Positions 25,186 to 35,366 of a stretch of 64,000 nucleotides of DNA are shown here, one piece after another. The notes under the pieces were generated by a model. It had not been told where the DNA came from. It did not search any database and worked only from the letters and a program-made list of their open reading frames with translations. This DNA is from Caldilineaceae bacterium bin34 (GTDB lineage: Bacteria; Chloroflexota; Anaerolineae; Caldilineales; Caldilineaceae), in NCBI GenBank assembly GCA_002238555.1, contig MPMO01000021.1, positions 1-64,000 of the forward strand. The letters run 5' to 3'. The translations under genes were made by a program, and so were the position numbers. How positions within the stretch are numbered: the stretch's first letter is position 1; each line of letters opens with the position of its first letter.

Positions 25186-28100
25186 TCACGAAGACCCGGG
25201 ACCCCCTGCGGCATGCGGCGGCGCGTCCTTGCCTAGCCCATCTGCACCCCAGCATTCGATGGTTTCGTCAGGACGTACGCCGCAGGTATAGCGGCGTCCT
25301 GCACTGACGGTTGTGAACTTGCCGCCTGGCGGCGTTGCCTGGCCCTGATTGTTCTCACCCCAGCAGGTCAGGGTGCCGTCGATCCGTAGGGCGCAGGTGT
25401 GGCTGTCCCCGGCGCTGACGGCGACGAACCGTCCGGCTGGCGGTGCCGCCTGGCCAAACCCGTTCCACCCCCAGCAGGTCAGGGTGTCGTCGATCCGTAG
25501 GGCGCAGGTGTGGCTGCCCCCGGCGCTGACAGCGACGAATCGTCCGATTGGCGGCGTTGCCTGACCGGACCCGTACCCGTTGTCACCCCAGCAGGCCAGA
25601 GCGCTGTCGATCCGTACCCCACAGGTGTGGCTGCCCCCGGCGCTGACGGTCGTGAACTTGCCGCCCGGTGGCGCGGCTTGGCCGGATTCGTTCCAACCCC
25701 AGCATTGGATCGTGGCGTCAATCCGTAGGGCGCAGGTGTGGTTGCCCCCGGTGCTGACGGTTGTGAACTTGCCGCCCGGTGGCGCAGCTTGGCCAAGCTC
25801 GTTCCGACCCCAGCATTGGATCGTGCCGTCGGCCTGCATCCCGCAGGTGTGGCTGCCCCCGGCACTGACGACGCTGAACTGTCCGCCCGGAGGTACCACC
25901 AGTCTGGCTTCGGGCAGTGTGTTGCCCGAATTGGAACTCCAGCACTGGACAGTGTTGTCGGTCCGCACGCCGCAGGTGTGACGGTTCCCGGCACTGACGG
26001 CGACGAACCGTCCGCCCGGCGGTGCAGCCTGGCCGTACAGGTTCTTACCCCAGCACTGGACGGTATTGTCGGTCCGCACACCGCACGTGTGACTGCCCCC
26101 GATGCTGACGGTCTTGAAGTCCGGACTCGGTGACAACACCTCCAACCCCCAGCACTGGACAGTGTTGTCGGTCCGTATCCCGCAGGTGTGTAAGAAGCCG
26201 GTACTGACGGTCGTGAACCTGCTGGCCGGCGGCGCAGCCTGACCATACTCGTTTGCACCCCAGCACTGGACGGTATTGTCGGTCCGTATCCCACAGGTGT
26301 GCCTAGCTCCCTCGCTGATGGTCTTGAACTTGCCGCCCGGCGGCGTGGCCTGGCCATGCCCGTTGTGACCCCAGCACCGAACAGTGTCGTCGACCCGCAC
26401 GACGCAGGTATGTGCACCTCCGGCACTGACGGTCTTAAACTTGCCGCCCGGCGGCGTGGCCTGGCCAAACTCGTTCCATCCCCAGCACTGGATGGTGTCG
26501 TCGGTCCGCACACCGCAGGTGTGGCTGCCCCCGGCGCTGACGGTCTTGAACTTGCCACCCGGCGGCGTGGCCTGGCCGTACTCGTCCCATCCCCAGCACT
26601 GGATAGTGTCGTCGGTCCGCACACCGCAGGTATAGCTGCCCCCGGCGCTGACGGTCTTGAACTTGCCGCTCGGCGGCGCAGCCTGGCCCTTGTCGTTCTT
26701 GCCCCAGCAAAGGACGGTGTCATCGGTCCGCACGCCGCAGGTGTGGCTGCCTCCGGCACTCACGGAGACATATCTCTGGTTCGGCAGTGCCGGCTCCGCA
26801 GCGTGCTCGAACAGCCTCGCCACCCGGGCGTGGCCCTGTATGACGGCGTTGTCCAAGGGTGTGTCCCCCCAACTGTCCACCATGTTTGACATCGCGCCAT
26901 AGGCCAACAACAGCGACGCGACCTGCTCATGGCCAAACCATGCAGCAAGGTGCAACGGCGTGCTTCGCGGGACATTGATTACGTCCGGGTTGGTGCCATG
27001 TTTGAGCAGCTGATCGGCCACCAGGACATGCCCGTGCCGCGCCGCGTGGTGCAGCGCTGTTTCACCGTTGTCGTCCACCACGTTGGGATCCGCGCCGTCC
27101 GCTAGCAGGCGCGTAACGGCCAGTGTGTTCCCGTTCCGTGCCGCCGCGTGCAAGGACGCGAGGGGGGTACCCGGCGATGCGGATGTTGCCGGAACATTCG
27201 GCGGTGTCGCCTTGCCATGCCCGGTGTGACCCCAGCACTGGACCGTGCCGTTGGTCCGCACGCCGCAAGCGTGGTAATGCCCGGTGTCGACAGTCGTGAA
27301 CTCACCGCCCGGCGGTGTCGCCTTGCCATGCTCGTTGTGACCCCAGCACTGGACCGTGCCGTCGGTCCGCACGCCGCAGGCGTGGCTATATCCGGCACTG
27401 ACAGTGACGAACCTTCCTACTGGCGGTCTCATCCAGCCGGCCCCGTTCGCACCCCAACACAGGAGCGTGCCTTCGGTCCGTATGCCGCAGGTAAGTTCAC
27501 CTCCGGCACTTACGGCAACGAACCTTTCTACCGGCGGAATCGCTTGGCCGTAGCTATTCCGTCCCCAGCACTGGGCGGTGCCGTCAGTCCGCACGCCGCA
27601 GGTGTGGAATGCTCCGGCACTAACGGCGACAAACCGTCCGCCCGGCAGCGTCGCCTGACCATCATTGTTCCGTCCCCAGCACTGGACGGTGCCGTCAAAC
27701 CGCACGCCGCAGGTGTGGGATTCCCCGGCACTGACGGCGACAAACCGTCCGCCCGGCGGTGTTGCCTGACCATCATCGTTCCGTCCCCAGCACTGGACGG
27801 TGCCGTCGATCCGCACGCCGCAGGTGTGTTCGCCTCCGGCACTGACGGCGACGAATCGTTCAACCGGTGTCGCCGCTTGGCCGTGGTAGTCCCAACCCCA
27901 GCACCGGACTGTGTGGTCGGACTGCACGCTGCAGGTGTGGTGCCATCCGGCTCCGACTGCAACAAACCGCGTTCGGGTCTGCAAGCCGACCGCTCCCGAA
28001 GTCCCTGTCGGCAAGGCCATGGTCCAAACCAAGGGTTTCCCCTGCTTGCCATTGGGACGGGTGGACTTCGGGCAGCCGAGTCCGACACAGCCGGCAATGC

Positions 28101-28578
28101 GGTCCCGGAGTCCGATCTCTTGAGGACCGGCGTGGCCAAAGCCGAAGACACCCTCGGCAAGGACTGGGGAACCCTCGGTGCCGGCAAGCAGGCAGAGGCC
28201 CCGGAACATATCCCAACCCACGTAGCCATCATCCCCGGTGGGGACTGTGTCACAACCGTTCCCCGCCCATTCCCAGGCACGCCGTCCGGAGGCAGGGTCC
28301 CAAGACAGGGGGTTTGGGTAGTCGGGCGCTGGTCCCGGTCCGCGGGACCGGAGTACGTCTCGTCCGCCCGACAGTTCCGCAACGGGCGGTGTGCGATTCC
28401 AAGGCCGAAGCCCATCGGGGAGGGACGGTTCGGGCGACGCATCCCGCATCTCGGCTGCGCCAGATCCGGCGACGACCAGGGCCGCATGCGTCTTCTGAAT
28501 GGCTCGGTCCTGCACGGGGCCGGCACAGGCCGATATCCCCAGGCACGCAAGCAACAAGGTGATCAAGGATAGGCGCAT
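25186..28578 (-). CDS. Exported lipoprotein with 21 RCC1-type repeats and an inserted ankyrin domain
   Basis: This is a 1,130-residue protein. MRLSLITLLLACLGISAC is a lipoprotein signal with Cys18 as the lipid site. After ~190 residues without clear homology come seven repeats of the type RFVAVSAGGEHTCGVR followed by QCWGRN and GQATPPGG. A block of about four ankyrin repeats then begins at SLHAAARNGNTLAVTRLL, and 14 more RCC1-type repeats run to the end. Such repeats form seven-bladed propellers, so 7 + 14 suggests three propellers. Nearly every repeat keeps two cysteines (HTC and CWG), which fits an extracytoplasmic location. The function is unknown; a binding or adhesion role is only a guess. 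The long in-frame extension upstream of 28578 is rejected because the signal peptide begins there. Confidence 0.85.
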   Translation of the reverse strand: MRLSLITLLLACLGISACAGPVQDRAIQKTHAALVVAGSGAAEMRDASPEPSLPDGLRPWNRTPPVAELSGGRDVLRSRGPGPAPDYPNPLSWDPASGRRAWEWAGNGCDTVPTGDDGYVGWDMFRGLCLLAGTEGSPVLAEGVFGFGHAGPQEIGLRDRIAGCVGLGCPKSTRPNGKQGKPLVWTMALPTGTSGAVGLQTRTRFVAVGAGWHHTCSVQSDHTVRCWGWDYHGQAATPVERFVAVSAGGEHTCGVRIDGTVQCWGRNDDGQATPPGGRFVAVSAGESHTCGVRFDGTVQCWGRNNDGQATLPGGRFVAVSAGAFHTCGVRTDGTAQCWGRNSYGQAIPPVERFVAVSAGGELTCGIRTEGTLLCWGANGAGWMRPPVGRFVTVSAGYSHACGVRTDGTVQCWGHNEHGKATPPGGEFTTVDTGHYHACGVRTNGTVQCWGHTGHGKATPPNVPATSASPGTPLASLHAAARNGNTLAVTRLLADGADPNVVDDNGETALHHAARHGHVLVADQLLKHGTNPDVINVPRSTPLHLAAWFGHEQVASLLLAYGAMSNMVDSWGDTPLDNAVIQGHARVARLFEHAAEPALPNQRYVSVSAGGSHTCGVRTDDTVLCWGKNDKGQAAPPSGKFKTVSAGGSYTCGVRTDDTIQCWGWDEYGQATPPGGKFKTVSAGGSHTCGVRTDDTIQCWGWNEFGQATPPGGKFKTVSAGGAHTCVVRVDDTVRCWGHNGHGQATPPGGKFKTISEGARHTCGIRTDNTVQCWGANEYGQAAPPASRFTTVSTGFLHTCGIRTDNTVQCWGLEVLSPSPDFKTVSIGGSHTCGVRTDNTVQCWGKNLYGQAAPPGGRFVAVSAGNRHTCGVRTDNTVQCWSSNSGNTLPEARLVVPPGGQFSVVSAGGSHTCGMQADGTIQCWGRNELGQAAPPGGKFTTVSTGGNHTCALRIDATIQCWGWNESGQAAPPGGKFTTVSAGGSHTCGVRIDSALACWGDNGYGSGQATPPIGRFVAVSAGGSHTCALRIDDTLTCWGWNGFGQAAPPAGRFVAVSAGDSHTCALRIDGTLTCWGENNQGQATPPGGKFTTVSAGRRYTCGVRPDETIECWGADGLGKDAPPHAAGGPGSS
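25230..27960. repeat. Tandem ~110-bp coding repeats (RCC1 units)
   Basis: Units of about 110-120 bp encode the RCC1-type repeats and recur 21 times, interrupted at ~26780-27180 by the ankyrin-coding block. The common core on the plus strand is CCGCAGGTGTGGCTGCCCCC with variants. Similarity is highest among the units at 26390-26770, suggesting recent unit duplication there. Confidence 0.8.
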
Positions 28579-28969
28579 GACGAAACGGGTCCCGGACTGC
28601 GTGGCTTGGCGCGGTAATCCAGTCGGGGTCTGAAGCCGAGCAACCGCATCGGGTTCGGGGATGGGCTCCATCCGCGGTGTAGGGGGCATCGTATCCCCAC
28701 CGTTGGGGCGCGTCGGCACGCGGCATCCCGCTTGGACCATCATCCACGTTAGCACGCGACTTAGATCCTTGAACGGGCCGGGTCCGCGTTTGGCATGGTT
28801 TCAGTCTCGTTGATGTGGGTAATCCCACCCACTGCAGGTGGGTCGGCTCCCTGCGCCCCATCGCGTCCGGCACCGGCTGTATGGACAACATTCGGCACAG
28901 CGCGCCCGTGCTGCCTGTGGCCCCTGGACCAAAATCAACGAAACTGAAACAATGACCCGATCCCGGCTG

Positions 28970-29842
28970 TCAGCCCTTGACAGCCCCCAGGGTTACGTTG
29001 GTGAGAAGAGACTTGCGGCCTGCTATGAAAATAACGACCACGGGTAGCGTGGCGATGAACGCACCGGCCAGAATCATGCCGTACTCGATTTTGTACAGCC
29101 CGACCAGTGTGGCCAGCCCGATCGGGAACGTGAATTTCTCCGTGGAGCGCAGAACGATCAAGGGCCACAGGTAGTCGTTCCAGCTGGCCAGAAAGGTCAG
29201 CACCGCCAATACGGACAAGGCACCGCGGCTGAGCGGCAAGCCCAGACGCGCGTAGATCCCCAACTCGGATGCCCCGTCGATGCGGGCGGCGTCCAGCAAC
29301 TCGTCGGGCACCGACAGCATGTTCTGCCGCATGAAGAAGGCCCCGAAAGCGGTCACCGCTCCGGGTACCACGATGGCCAGGTAGCTGTCGATCCAGCTGA
29401 TCTTGACCATAAAGAGAAAGAGTGGCACCAGGGTCATCTGGAACGGGAACGTCAAGGTGGCCAGCAAGGCCAGAAAGAGGGTCCGCTTGCCGCGGAACTC
29501 GTACTTGGCAAAGCCCCAGCCCACCATGGTGGCCACCCACAGGGCCAACACGGTCTGCGACACGGCCACGAAGGCGCTGTTGCCGAACTGCCGCAGATAG
29601 GGGATCTGCTCCCCGGCCAGGAGCCGCGCGTAGTTCTGTCCCGTGGGTTCCAGGGGCCACCAGGTCAGGGGCAGGGCGAAAATGTCGGAATCGAACTTGA
29701 ACGAGCCGGAAATCATGTACACGAAGGGGGCGCCGGTGAGCAGGACGCCCAGGAAGAGCACGATGTAGGTCAGGATCGAATCAACGCCGACACGCGGGCT
29801 GGCCTGCCCTTGCGCCGCGGCGGTCGGGTGCCGGCTGGCCAT
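28970..29842 (-). CDS. Sugar ABC transporter permease, MalG-like (CUT1)
   Basis: This is a 290-residue permease with six predicted helices, the first near residues 22-45. The EAA loop [20 protein letters not shown] is near residue 180. It is the distal gene of the second sugar importer and starts one base after its partner's stop codon. It resembles the permease at 17.2 kb in family but not closely in sequence, so this is a separate transporter. Confidence 0.9.
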   Translation of the reverse strand: MASRHPTAAAQGQASPRVGVDSILTYIVLFLGVLLTGAPFVYMISGSFKFDSDIFALPLTWWPLEPTGQNYARLLAGEQIPYLRQFGNSAFVAVSQTVLALWVATMVGWGFAKYEFRGKRTLFLALLATLTFPFQMTLVPLFLFMVKISWIDSYLAIVVPGAVTAFGAFFMRQNMLSVPDELLDAARIDGASELGIYARLGLPLSRGALSVLAVLTFLASWNDYLWPLIVLRSTEKFTFPIGLATLVGLYKIEYGMILAGAFIATLPVVVIFIAGRKSLLTNVTLGAVKG

Positions 29843-30730
29843 TCAGATCTCCCGAAACATGCCCAGGATGCGTACCTGGACGAACGTCAGGACCAGAATG
29901 ATGAGGGCCAGGGAAATGCCCAGGGCGGCGGCGTAGCCGAACTTGAGGAACCGGAAGCCGTTCATGTAGAGCAGCATGGTCATGAACAACCCCCCGTTGT
30001 CGGGACCGCCGGCGACGTCGCCGGTGAGCAGCGCCGGCTCCGCAAACAGGTTGTAGGAGCCAATGATGGCGAAGGTCATCACGAAGATGATGACGGGACG
30101 CAGCAACGGCAGAATGATGTGCCGGAACAGGGTCCAGCGGCCGGCCCCGTCTATGATGGCGGCCTCCTTGATTTCGGCGGGGATGTTCTGCAGCCCGGCC
30201 ATGAAATACAGGGCGTTGATGCCCGTCCAGCGCCACAACCCCAGCAGGATGATGGCCGGCAGGATGAACTCGGCGTCCAGCAGCCAGCGGATTTTCTCGA
30301 ATCCCAGCGGCGCCAGGATCATGTTGTTGATCAGTCCGTATTCATGCTCGAAGACCAGACCGAAGATGATTGCCACCACCACGCCCGAGGTGATGTTGGG
30401 GGTGAAGTAGAACAGGCGGAAGAACTCGCGCCATTTCAAGCGCCTGCGTGTCAGCAGCAGCGCCAGGCCCAGGGCCGCGGGCACGATCAACAGGACGCTG
30501 CCCAGGGCGTAGTAGGTGGTGTTGCCCAGGGCCTTGCGGAACAGATCGTCCTGCAGCAAATCCAGATAGTTGCCGAGCCCGATGAACACGGGCGTGCTGC
30601 CGATGCCCGTCATCTGGAACAGGCTGAGACGAGCGGCCCAGAGCACCGGAAACAGGTAGAAGATTCCGTATCCGATGAAGAAGGGGCTTATGAAGAGGTA
30701 GGGGGCGAACTTGCGCGACCTCAGGCCCAT
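29843..30730 (-). CDS. Sugar ABC transporter permease, MalF-like (CUT1)
   Basis: This is a 295-residue permease beginning [22 protein letters not shown], with six predicted helices. The ATPase-contact loop [22 protein letters not shown] is near residue 200. It pairs with the permease directly downstream and is preceded by its binding-protein gene, 73 bp away. Confidence 0.9.
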   Translation of the reverse strand: MGLRSRKFAPYLFISPFFIGYGIFYLFPVLWAARLSLFQMTGIGSTPVFIGLGNYLDLLQDDLFRKALGNTTYYALGSVLLIVPAALGLALLLTRRRLKWREFFRLFYFTPNITSGVVVAIIFGLVFEHEYGLINNMILAPLGFEKIRWLLDAEFILPAIILLGLWRWTGINALYFMAGLQNIPAEIKEAAIIDGAGRWTLFRHIILPLLRPVIIFVMTFAIIGSYNLFAEPALLTGDVAGGPDNGGLFMTMLLYMNGFRFLKFGYAAALGISLALIILVLTFVQVRILGMFREI

Positions 30731-30803
30731 GGCAAACGGTGGGGCACGCCGCCGGGACCGGGCAAGGCCCCGGCGGGCAACAAACAGCTGTAGGCGGGTG
30801 GGA

Positions 30804-32108
30804 TCAGGCTTCCGCGGCCATGGTGTCGCGGATCTGGTTGGCCACCTCGGAAAAGACGTTGGCGGGCGTCTCTTCCAGGTCGTAGATGGCCTGCCACTTG
30901 GCTCCCAGCAGGGTGTTCATCTCCGAACGGAAGGGACTTTGATACTGCGCGGGCATGCCGGGCGCCACTTCGGCAAACACGCCTCCCAGATCCTGGCCGG
31001 AGAAATATTCATCGGCGAAATGCAGGCGCTCGTTGTCCATGGCCGGAATGTAGTGCGGGAACAGGTTGGTCATTTCGTAGCGGCGCACATTGCCCTCCAC
31101 CGAGAGCATGGTGTACTGCACGAAGTCCCAGGCCTCTTCCACGAAGTCGCTGGTCTGGACGATGCAGGCTCCCGTGCCTCCGTAGCAACTGGTCTGGGAG
31201 CCGCCTTCCTCCCAGACGGGCAGGGGGCGTGCCTTCCACTTGCCGGAGAGATCCGGTGCGTTGTCCTTGAAGAACCCCGCGTACCAGTCCGCGCCGGTCT
31301 GGGTCAGGTACTTGCCTTCGTTGATGGCGGCCCACCAGGCGTCCCCGGCCGGCTGCTGATTGGCGATGCCGTGCACATCCCGCAGTGCCAGCAGCCAATC
31401 CATGGTTTCGATGCAGATGTCCGAATCCAGGGTGATGTTGCCGTCGGCATCGAAATAGTCGGCGCCGCGCTGGCGGACATAGAGTTCCGCAGGGGCCGAG
31501 AAGCTGATGGCCTTGACGTCATCCGTGGAGACTGCCTGACCGGCCGCGATGAAGTCGTCCCAGATGACGAGGGCGTCCATGTCCACCCCGGCGGCTTCGA
31601 AGACATCGGCCCGGTAGTACAGCACCACCGGCGTGAGGGCGTGCTCCACCCCGTAAATCTTGCCCTTGTAGCTGTACAGGGCTTCCCGGTTCAGGATCAG
31701 ATCCTCAAGATAGCCGCCCTCACTCAGCCGATCCTTGATGTCCACCAGGCCGGGATCGGCACCGCGCAGGAAGCCGCCGAAGCGGCCCTGTTCCAGATCC
31801 GCGATGTCCGGAGCGCCGACGCCGCCGGTCTGCAGGGCGATCTGAACCTTGTCGTGCATGTCGGTGTAGGCGATCTCGGACACGTCGAGGTTGAAGTCGA
31901 AGTCGACCTCGGCCTGATAGTCCTCGCCCATGGAGCGGAACCAGCGCGCGTGGGTGTTGACGAAGGTCCAGATCTCCAGGTCCACCGCGGCAGCGGCCGC
32001 TCCGCCGTCCGCGGACGGCGTGACCGGGGCACAGGCGGCAAGCAATGCTCCAGTCAGGGCCACGCCGGTGCTTTTGAGAAAGGTACGTCGAGACAAATGC
32101 TTGGACAT
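30804..32108 (-). CDS. Sugar ABC transporter substrate-binding lipoprotein
   Basis: This is a 434-residue family 1 binding protein. The N-terminus [20 protein letters not shown] has a Tat motif (SRRTFLK), and the lipobox LLAAC follows near residue 26, so it should be a Tat-exported lipoprotein. It is the first gene of the second importer. As with the first, no ATPase gene is present, so both probably use a shared MsmK-like ATPase encoded elsewhere. Confidence 0.9.
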   Translation of the reverse strand: MSKHLSRRTFLKSTGVALTGALLAACAPVTPSADGGAAAAAVDLEIWTFVNTHARWFRSMGEDYQAEVDFDFNLDVSEIAYTDMHDKVQIALQTGGVGAPDIADLEQGRFGGFLRGADPGLVDIKDRLSEGGYLEDLILNREALYSYKGKIYGVEHALTPVVLYYRADVFEAAGVDMDALVIWDDFIAAGQAVSTDDVKAISFSAPAELYVRQRGADYFDADGNITLDSDICIETMDWLLALRDVHGIANQQPAGDAWWAAINEGKYLTQTGADWYAGFFKDNAPDLSGKWKARPLPVWEEGGSQTSCYGGTGACIVQTSDFVEEAWDFVQYTMLSVEGNVRRYEMTNLFPHYIPAMDNERLHFADEYFSGQDLGGVFAEVAPGMPAQYQSPFRSEMNTLLGAKWQAIYDLEETPANVFSEVANQIRDTMAAEA

Positions 32109-32352
32109 GCTGAATATCTCCTTGACTTCGGGCGGGAACGCCGGAGCACGCCGGCGTTTGTAGCGACATTGGCCTCAATCATACAAAAAGCCGTGAACGG
32201 CCATGATGCGGTGTTCCCGGGCTGTCCAGAAGGTGTCGGGGCATGGTTCCGCAGGCCGGGGCAGATGTATTGCCGGCCGGAGAAAAAAGCCCCTTTTGGA
32301 GGTGTTCGCAGGTGGACTCCCAGTCTCATGAGACTCCGTGGATGCATCAGGG

Positions 32353-32385
32353 ATCCGGTGCTGGTCCACCGGACCAGCACCGGAT
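32353..32385 (-). terminator. Perfect 15-bp hairpin after hyuB
   Basis: ATCCGGTGCTGGTCC (32353-32367) and its exact complement (32371-32385) flank an ACC loop, about 50 bp past the hyuB stop. It separates hyuB from the binding-protein gene in the 328-bp gap 32109-32436, where I see no other feature. There is no T-run. Confidence 0.7.
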
Positions 32386-32436
32386 GTTCACGTTGGCCGA
32401 CTTGGGGCCGACCGGTGAACATGCCACCGCGGCCTC

Positions 32437-34080
32437 TCAGGCGGCAGGCGCGACAAACCCGTATTGGGCCCGGGCCTGTTCCGGCGACAGATACCCCTGG
32501 TCCACGTCCCGGGCAATCAGGCCATGGGGCCGCAGGTGGGCCGGCCCAAAACCTCCGCCACCCCCTATGCATAGCTCCACCACGTCTCCGGGCTGCAGGA
32601 GAATCGGGGGAAAGCGCTCCACCGGTTCCCCATTGATGCGCACTTTCCCCATGGCTCCGGGTCCGCCCTCCGCCAGGCCGGGCGGTACGGTGGCCACCCG
32701 ATCCGGGGTCAGGTTGAACATCATGGGTTCCTGTCCCACATGCTCGAAGACAATCACCTGTCCCATACCGCCCCTATGCCGGCCGGCGCCGGCGCTGTCG
32801 GTCCACAGCTGCTTGGCCCGAAAGTGCAGGGGAGCCTTGGTTTCCAAGACCTCACAGGGCGTGATCGTGGAATTGTTGGGCCAGGCCACCGGCAGCATGC
32901 CGTCCATGGTCGGCTGGCCACCGCGTCCCCCGTGGGGCAGCATGTCCACCAGATAGTTCCCGTACGGCTCCTCGGCGCCCGACAGCACGAAGGGCCAGAT
33001 GCCTCCGTTGCTGGCCTGAACCTGGTCTCCGAAGACGGCATGGAGGGCTCCAAAGATGCACTGGTTCAGGTTGTTGGTGGTCTTGGCCCGGGCCTTGACC
33101 GGAGCCGGGAATTGGGCATTCAGGATGGAACCGACAGGGGGATTGACGGCAATGGGCCGAAAAAGGCCCTCGTTGTTGGGCGTGTCCGGTACCAGTGCGC
33201 ACTTGAAGGGGAAGACTACGGTGGCGTACGTGGTGTTGTACGAGGCATTGATGGCCGCAGCCTCCGTCTGGTCCGAGGTGCCCGCGAAGTTCACCTCGAT
33301 TTCATCCCCCCTTATGGTGACCTGGGTACGCAGCCAAACACGTTCAAGGTAGCCGTCGATTTCCAGCTCGTGCCGATAGCAGCCGTCGGGCAGCGCCGCG
33401 ATCCGGTTGCGCATCAGCTGCTCGGAACGGGTCAGGATGGTTTGCGCCAAGTCGTCCAGATGCGTCATGCCGTAGTCGTCGAGGAATTCCTCGATCCGCC
33501 GGGTAGCGATCAGCGCGGCACCGGCCATGGCGCGCAGGTCCCCCAGAAGCAGATCGGGTGCGCGGCAATTGGCTCCGATCAGGGAGAAGGCCAGTTCATT
33601 CTCCCGTCCTGCCTCGAACAGCTTGAAGGGAGCCATCCGCAACCCTTCCGCGAATACGTCGGACCCTTCAATCTCGTTGGGATGGCCGCCCACATCGGAC
33701 ATGTGGGATACGGTGCCCATGTAGGCAATGACCCGTCCGGCGTGAAAGATGGGCATGAGGAGCACATAGTCCGGCAGATGACCGGTTCCCTGCCATGGAT
33801 CATTGGTTGCCAACACGTCGCCGGGCTGCAGTTCGTGGTCGGGAAAACGGCGCAGCAACTCCCGGGCGGTCCGGGGCAGAACCACGCAGAAACTGGGTGA
33901 GCTCCATGTGGACTGGCAGAGCGATGCCCCGTGACGATCCGTCAGGATGCAGGCAAAGTCGCGGCTTTCACTGAGGATCGTGGAGAACGTGGTGCGCACG
34001 ATGATCTCATCCACTTCGTTCAGGATGCTGATCAGGCGCTGCCACAGGATTTCCAGTTCGACGGCACCAAAATCTTTCAT
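32437..34080 (-). CDS. hyuB: Hydantoinase B / 5-oxoprolinase family protein
   Basis: This is a 547-residue protein of the HyuB family, the metal-binding partner in ATP-dependent hydantoinases, oxoprolinases and acetone carboxylases. Characteristic stretches include ILSESRDFACILTD, LATNDPWQGTGHLPD and VSHMSDVGGHPNEIEGSD in the N-terminal half, and AGAGRHRGGMGQ and IGGGGGFGPA near the end. The length is normal for the family. A HyuA-like partner (~650 residues) normally sits next to hyuB, but none is present on either side. The gene may act with a partner encoded elsewhere. Confidence 0.9.
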   Translation of the reverse strand: MKDFGAVELEILWQRLISILNEVDEIIVRTTFSTILSESRDFACILTDRHGASLCQSTWSSPSFCVVLPRTARELLRRFPDHELQPGDVLATNDPWQGTGHLPDYVLLMPIFHAGRVIAYMGTVSHMSDVGGHPNEIEGSDVFAEGLRMAPFKLFEAGRENELAFSLIGANCRAPDLLLGDLRAMAGAALIATRRIEEFLDDYGMTHLDDLAQTILTRSEQLMRNRIAALPDGCYRHELEIDGYLERVWLRTQVTIRGDEIEVNFAGTSDQTEAAAINASYNTTYATVVFPFKCALVPDTPNNEGLFRPIAVNPPVGSILNAQFPAPVKARAKTTNNLNQCIFGALHAVFGDQVQASNGGIWPFVLSGAEEPYGNYLVDMLPHGGRGGQPTMDGMLPVAWPNNSTITPCEVLETKAPLHFRAKQLWTDSAGAGRHRGGMGQVIVFEHVGQEPMMFNLTPDRVATVPPGLAEGGPGAMGKVRINGEPVERFPPILLQPGDVVELCIGGGGGFGPAHLRPHGLIARDVDQGYLSPEQARAQYGFVAPAA

Positions 34081-34140
34081 GGGTTCAATACGCCTGATTG
34101 GGTCCTTCCGTTCGTTGGTCCGGCCAGCGCAAGGCTGTCG

Positions 34141-34329
34141 TCATCGATGGGACAGGATGTCGGTGGTCGACACCGCTTCGGGGTTGTCGCCGCGCTGGCT
34201 CTCGATGACGATACGACTGCTGTCGTCCCTTCGGGCGGTCTCCACATCCAAGACCACGTTGTCGATGGTCGTGACTGCAATTCCATGGTCGTCCGTTAAG
34301 CGGTCAGTCGGGGTGGCCTTCCGGGTCAT
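34141..34329 (-). CDS. Small hypothetical protein, second gene of a coupled pair
   Basis: This is a 62-residue acidic protein (MTRKATPTDRLTDDHG and onward) with no recognised family. Its ATG overlaps the stop of the preceding small gene by four bases (ATGA), which supports real translation as a coupled pair. It lies between hyuB and a HigBA locus on the opposite strand. The arrangement resembles small toxin-antitoxin operons, but nothing in the sequence identifies such a role. Confidence 0.5.
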   Translation of the reverse strand: MTRKATPTDRLTDDHGIAVTTIDNVVLDVETARRDDSSRIVIESQRGDNPEAVSTTDILSHR

Positions 34330-34592
34330 TCCAATTCGCCCTCCTGCGCCTCGTCCAACGTCTCCAGCACACGGACCAGTCCGTGCAGGGATTCTGTCGT
34401 TTCCTCGATTTTAGCTCTCAACACGTCCATGGACATGGGGAACGGAGCGCCGCCGTGGCTGGTGGTGTAGACACGCTCGTCGTTGGCAATCCAGCCGACG
34501 TTGTCCAGCTCCCAACCCGTATGCGGAATGGTGAACCGTTCCCGCACGCCGGATGGTATGTGGCGCTCCTGATTCCGTTCCCACTCACGCAT
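34326..34592 (-). CDS. Small hypothetical protein, first gene of a coupled pair
   Basis: This is an 88-residue protein with no recognised family. It begins MREWERNQERHIPSG, has Trp/Tyr-rich middle segments (HTGWELDNVGWIAND) and ends in a predicted coiled helix with many Glu and Leu. The ATG at 34592 is preferred because AGGGAGG lies nine bases upstream; another ATG three codons earlier overlaps no spacer. It is divergent from the decayed higB gene, with about 200 bp between. Confidence 0.55.
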   Translation of the reverse strand: MREWERNQERHIPSGVRERFTIPHTGWELDNVGWIANDERVYTTSHGGAPFPMSMDVLRAKIEETTESLHGLVRVLETLDEAQEGELE

Positions 34593-34790
34593 CCTGTTCA
34601 TCCTCCCTTGATTCCAAAAGCTGGATCCGCGCAATGGGAATGTCCCGCAGCACGATCCCATTCCGCACCGGTTCTCCGGTGGCCCGAACCCGGGGCATTG
34701 TGGGCGATCGTCGTGCGCGCAGCGCGGTCGCACACCCAGAGATTCAGGATCGCTCATTGATAGGTATACCGGTACGCGGTACACTACACC

Positions 34791-35058
34791 ATGATTCGAA
34801 GCTTCCGCCATCGCGGTCTCAGGCGCATGTTCGAACGCGGCGATGCGAGCAGGATAGGTCCCGACTTGGCCAGTCGCGTTGCGCTCGTCCTAGCGGACCT
34901 TGATGATTTCGGACCTCAATCTCCCCGGCTACCGCCTTCACCCGCTAAAGGGCGCTCTGAAGGGGTTCTGGAGCATCTCGGTTTCCGGCAACTGGCGAAT
35001 GATCTTTCGTTTTGATGATAGCGATGCTTACGATGTTGACCTTGTCGACTACCACTAG
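34791..35058 (+). pseudogene. higB: HigB-type toxin, frameshifted
   Basis: The start (MIRSFRHRGLRRMFERGD) and the end (NLPGYRLHPLKGALKG, then SVSGNWRMIFRFDD and VDLVDYH) both match HigB toxins, but they lie in different frames. The shift is at about 34905-34920, where a few residues of the family alignment are also missing, so a small deletion is likely. The intact higA follows 14 bp after the toxin's stop. The toxin should be inactive unless the shift is a sequence error. Confidence 0.8.
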
Positions 35059-35072
35059 CAAGAGGCGGCAAC

Positions 35073-35366
35073 ATGGCCATGTTCAATCCCCCGCACCCCG
35101 GACGGAGCATCCAGGAGAACTGTTTGGACCCCCTCAACTTGAGTGTGACCGATGCGGCGCGAGTCCTAGGGGTCGCCCGCCACACACTCTCCCGGGTTGT
35201 GAATGGACACGCAAGCATTTCTCCGCAGATGGCAATTCGGCTGGAGAAGGCAGGTTGGTCCAATGCCGAGTTCTGGTTGCGTCGGCAGACCACATGGGAT
35301 CTCGCGCAGGCGCGCAAGAACGAAGATCGGATCAACGTCGAGCGATACGTCCCGGAGCGTCAATAA
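35073..35366 (+). CDS. higA: HigA-family antitoxin
   Basis: This is a 97-residue helix-turn-helix antitoxin: [20 protein letters not shown], recognition helix [20 protein letters not shown], then [14 protein letters not shown], all typical of HigA. It differs clearly from the HigA at 15 kb. Its toxin partner upstream is frameshifted, leaving an orphan antitoxin. An AGAGGCGG ribosome site precedes the ATG; a second ATG two codons later is also possible. Confidence 0.88.
   Translation: MAMFNPPHPGRSIQENCLDPLNLSVTDAARVLGVARHTLSRVVNGHASISPQMAIRLEKAGWSNAEFWLRRQTTWDLAQARKNEDRINVERYVPERQ

Noticed and set aside
25230-27960. Regularly spaced repeats considered as a CRISPR array
   Set aside because: Units are ~110-120 bp, imperfect and coding in one continuous frame with RCC1 protein periodicity; there are no spacers.
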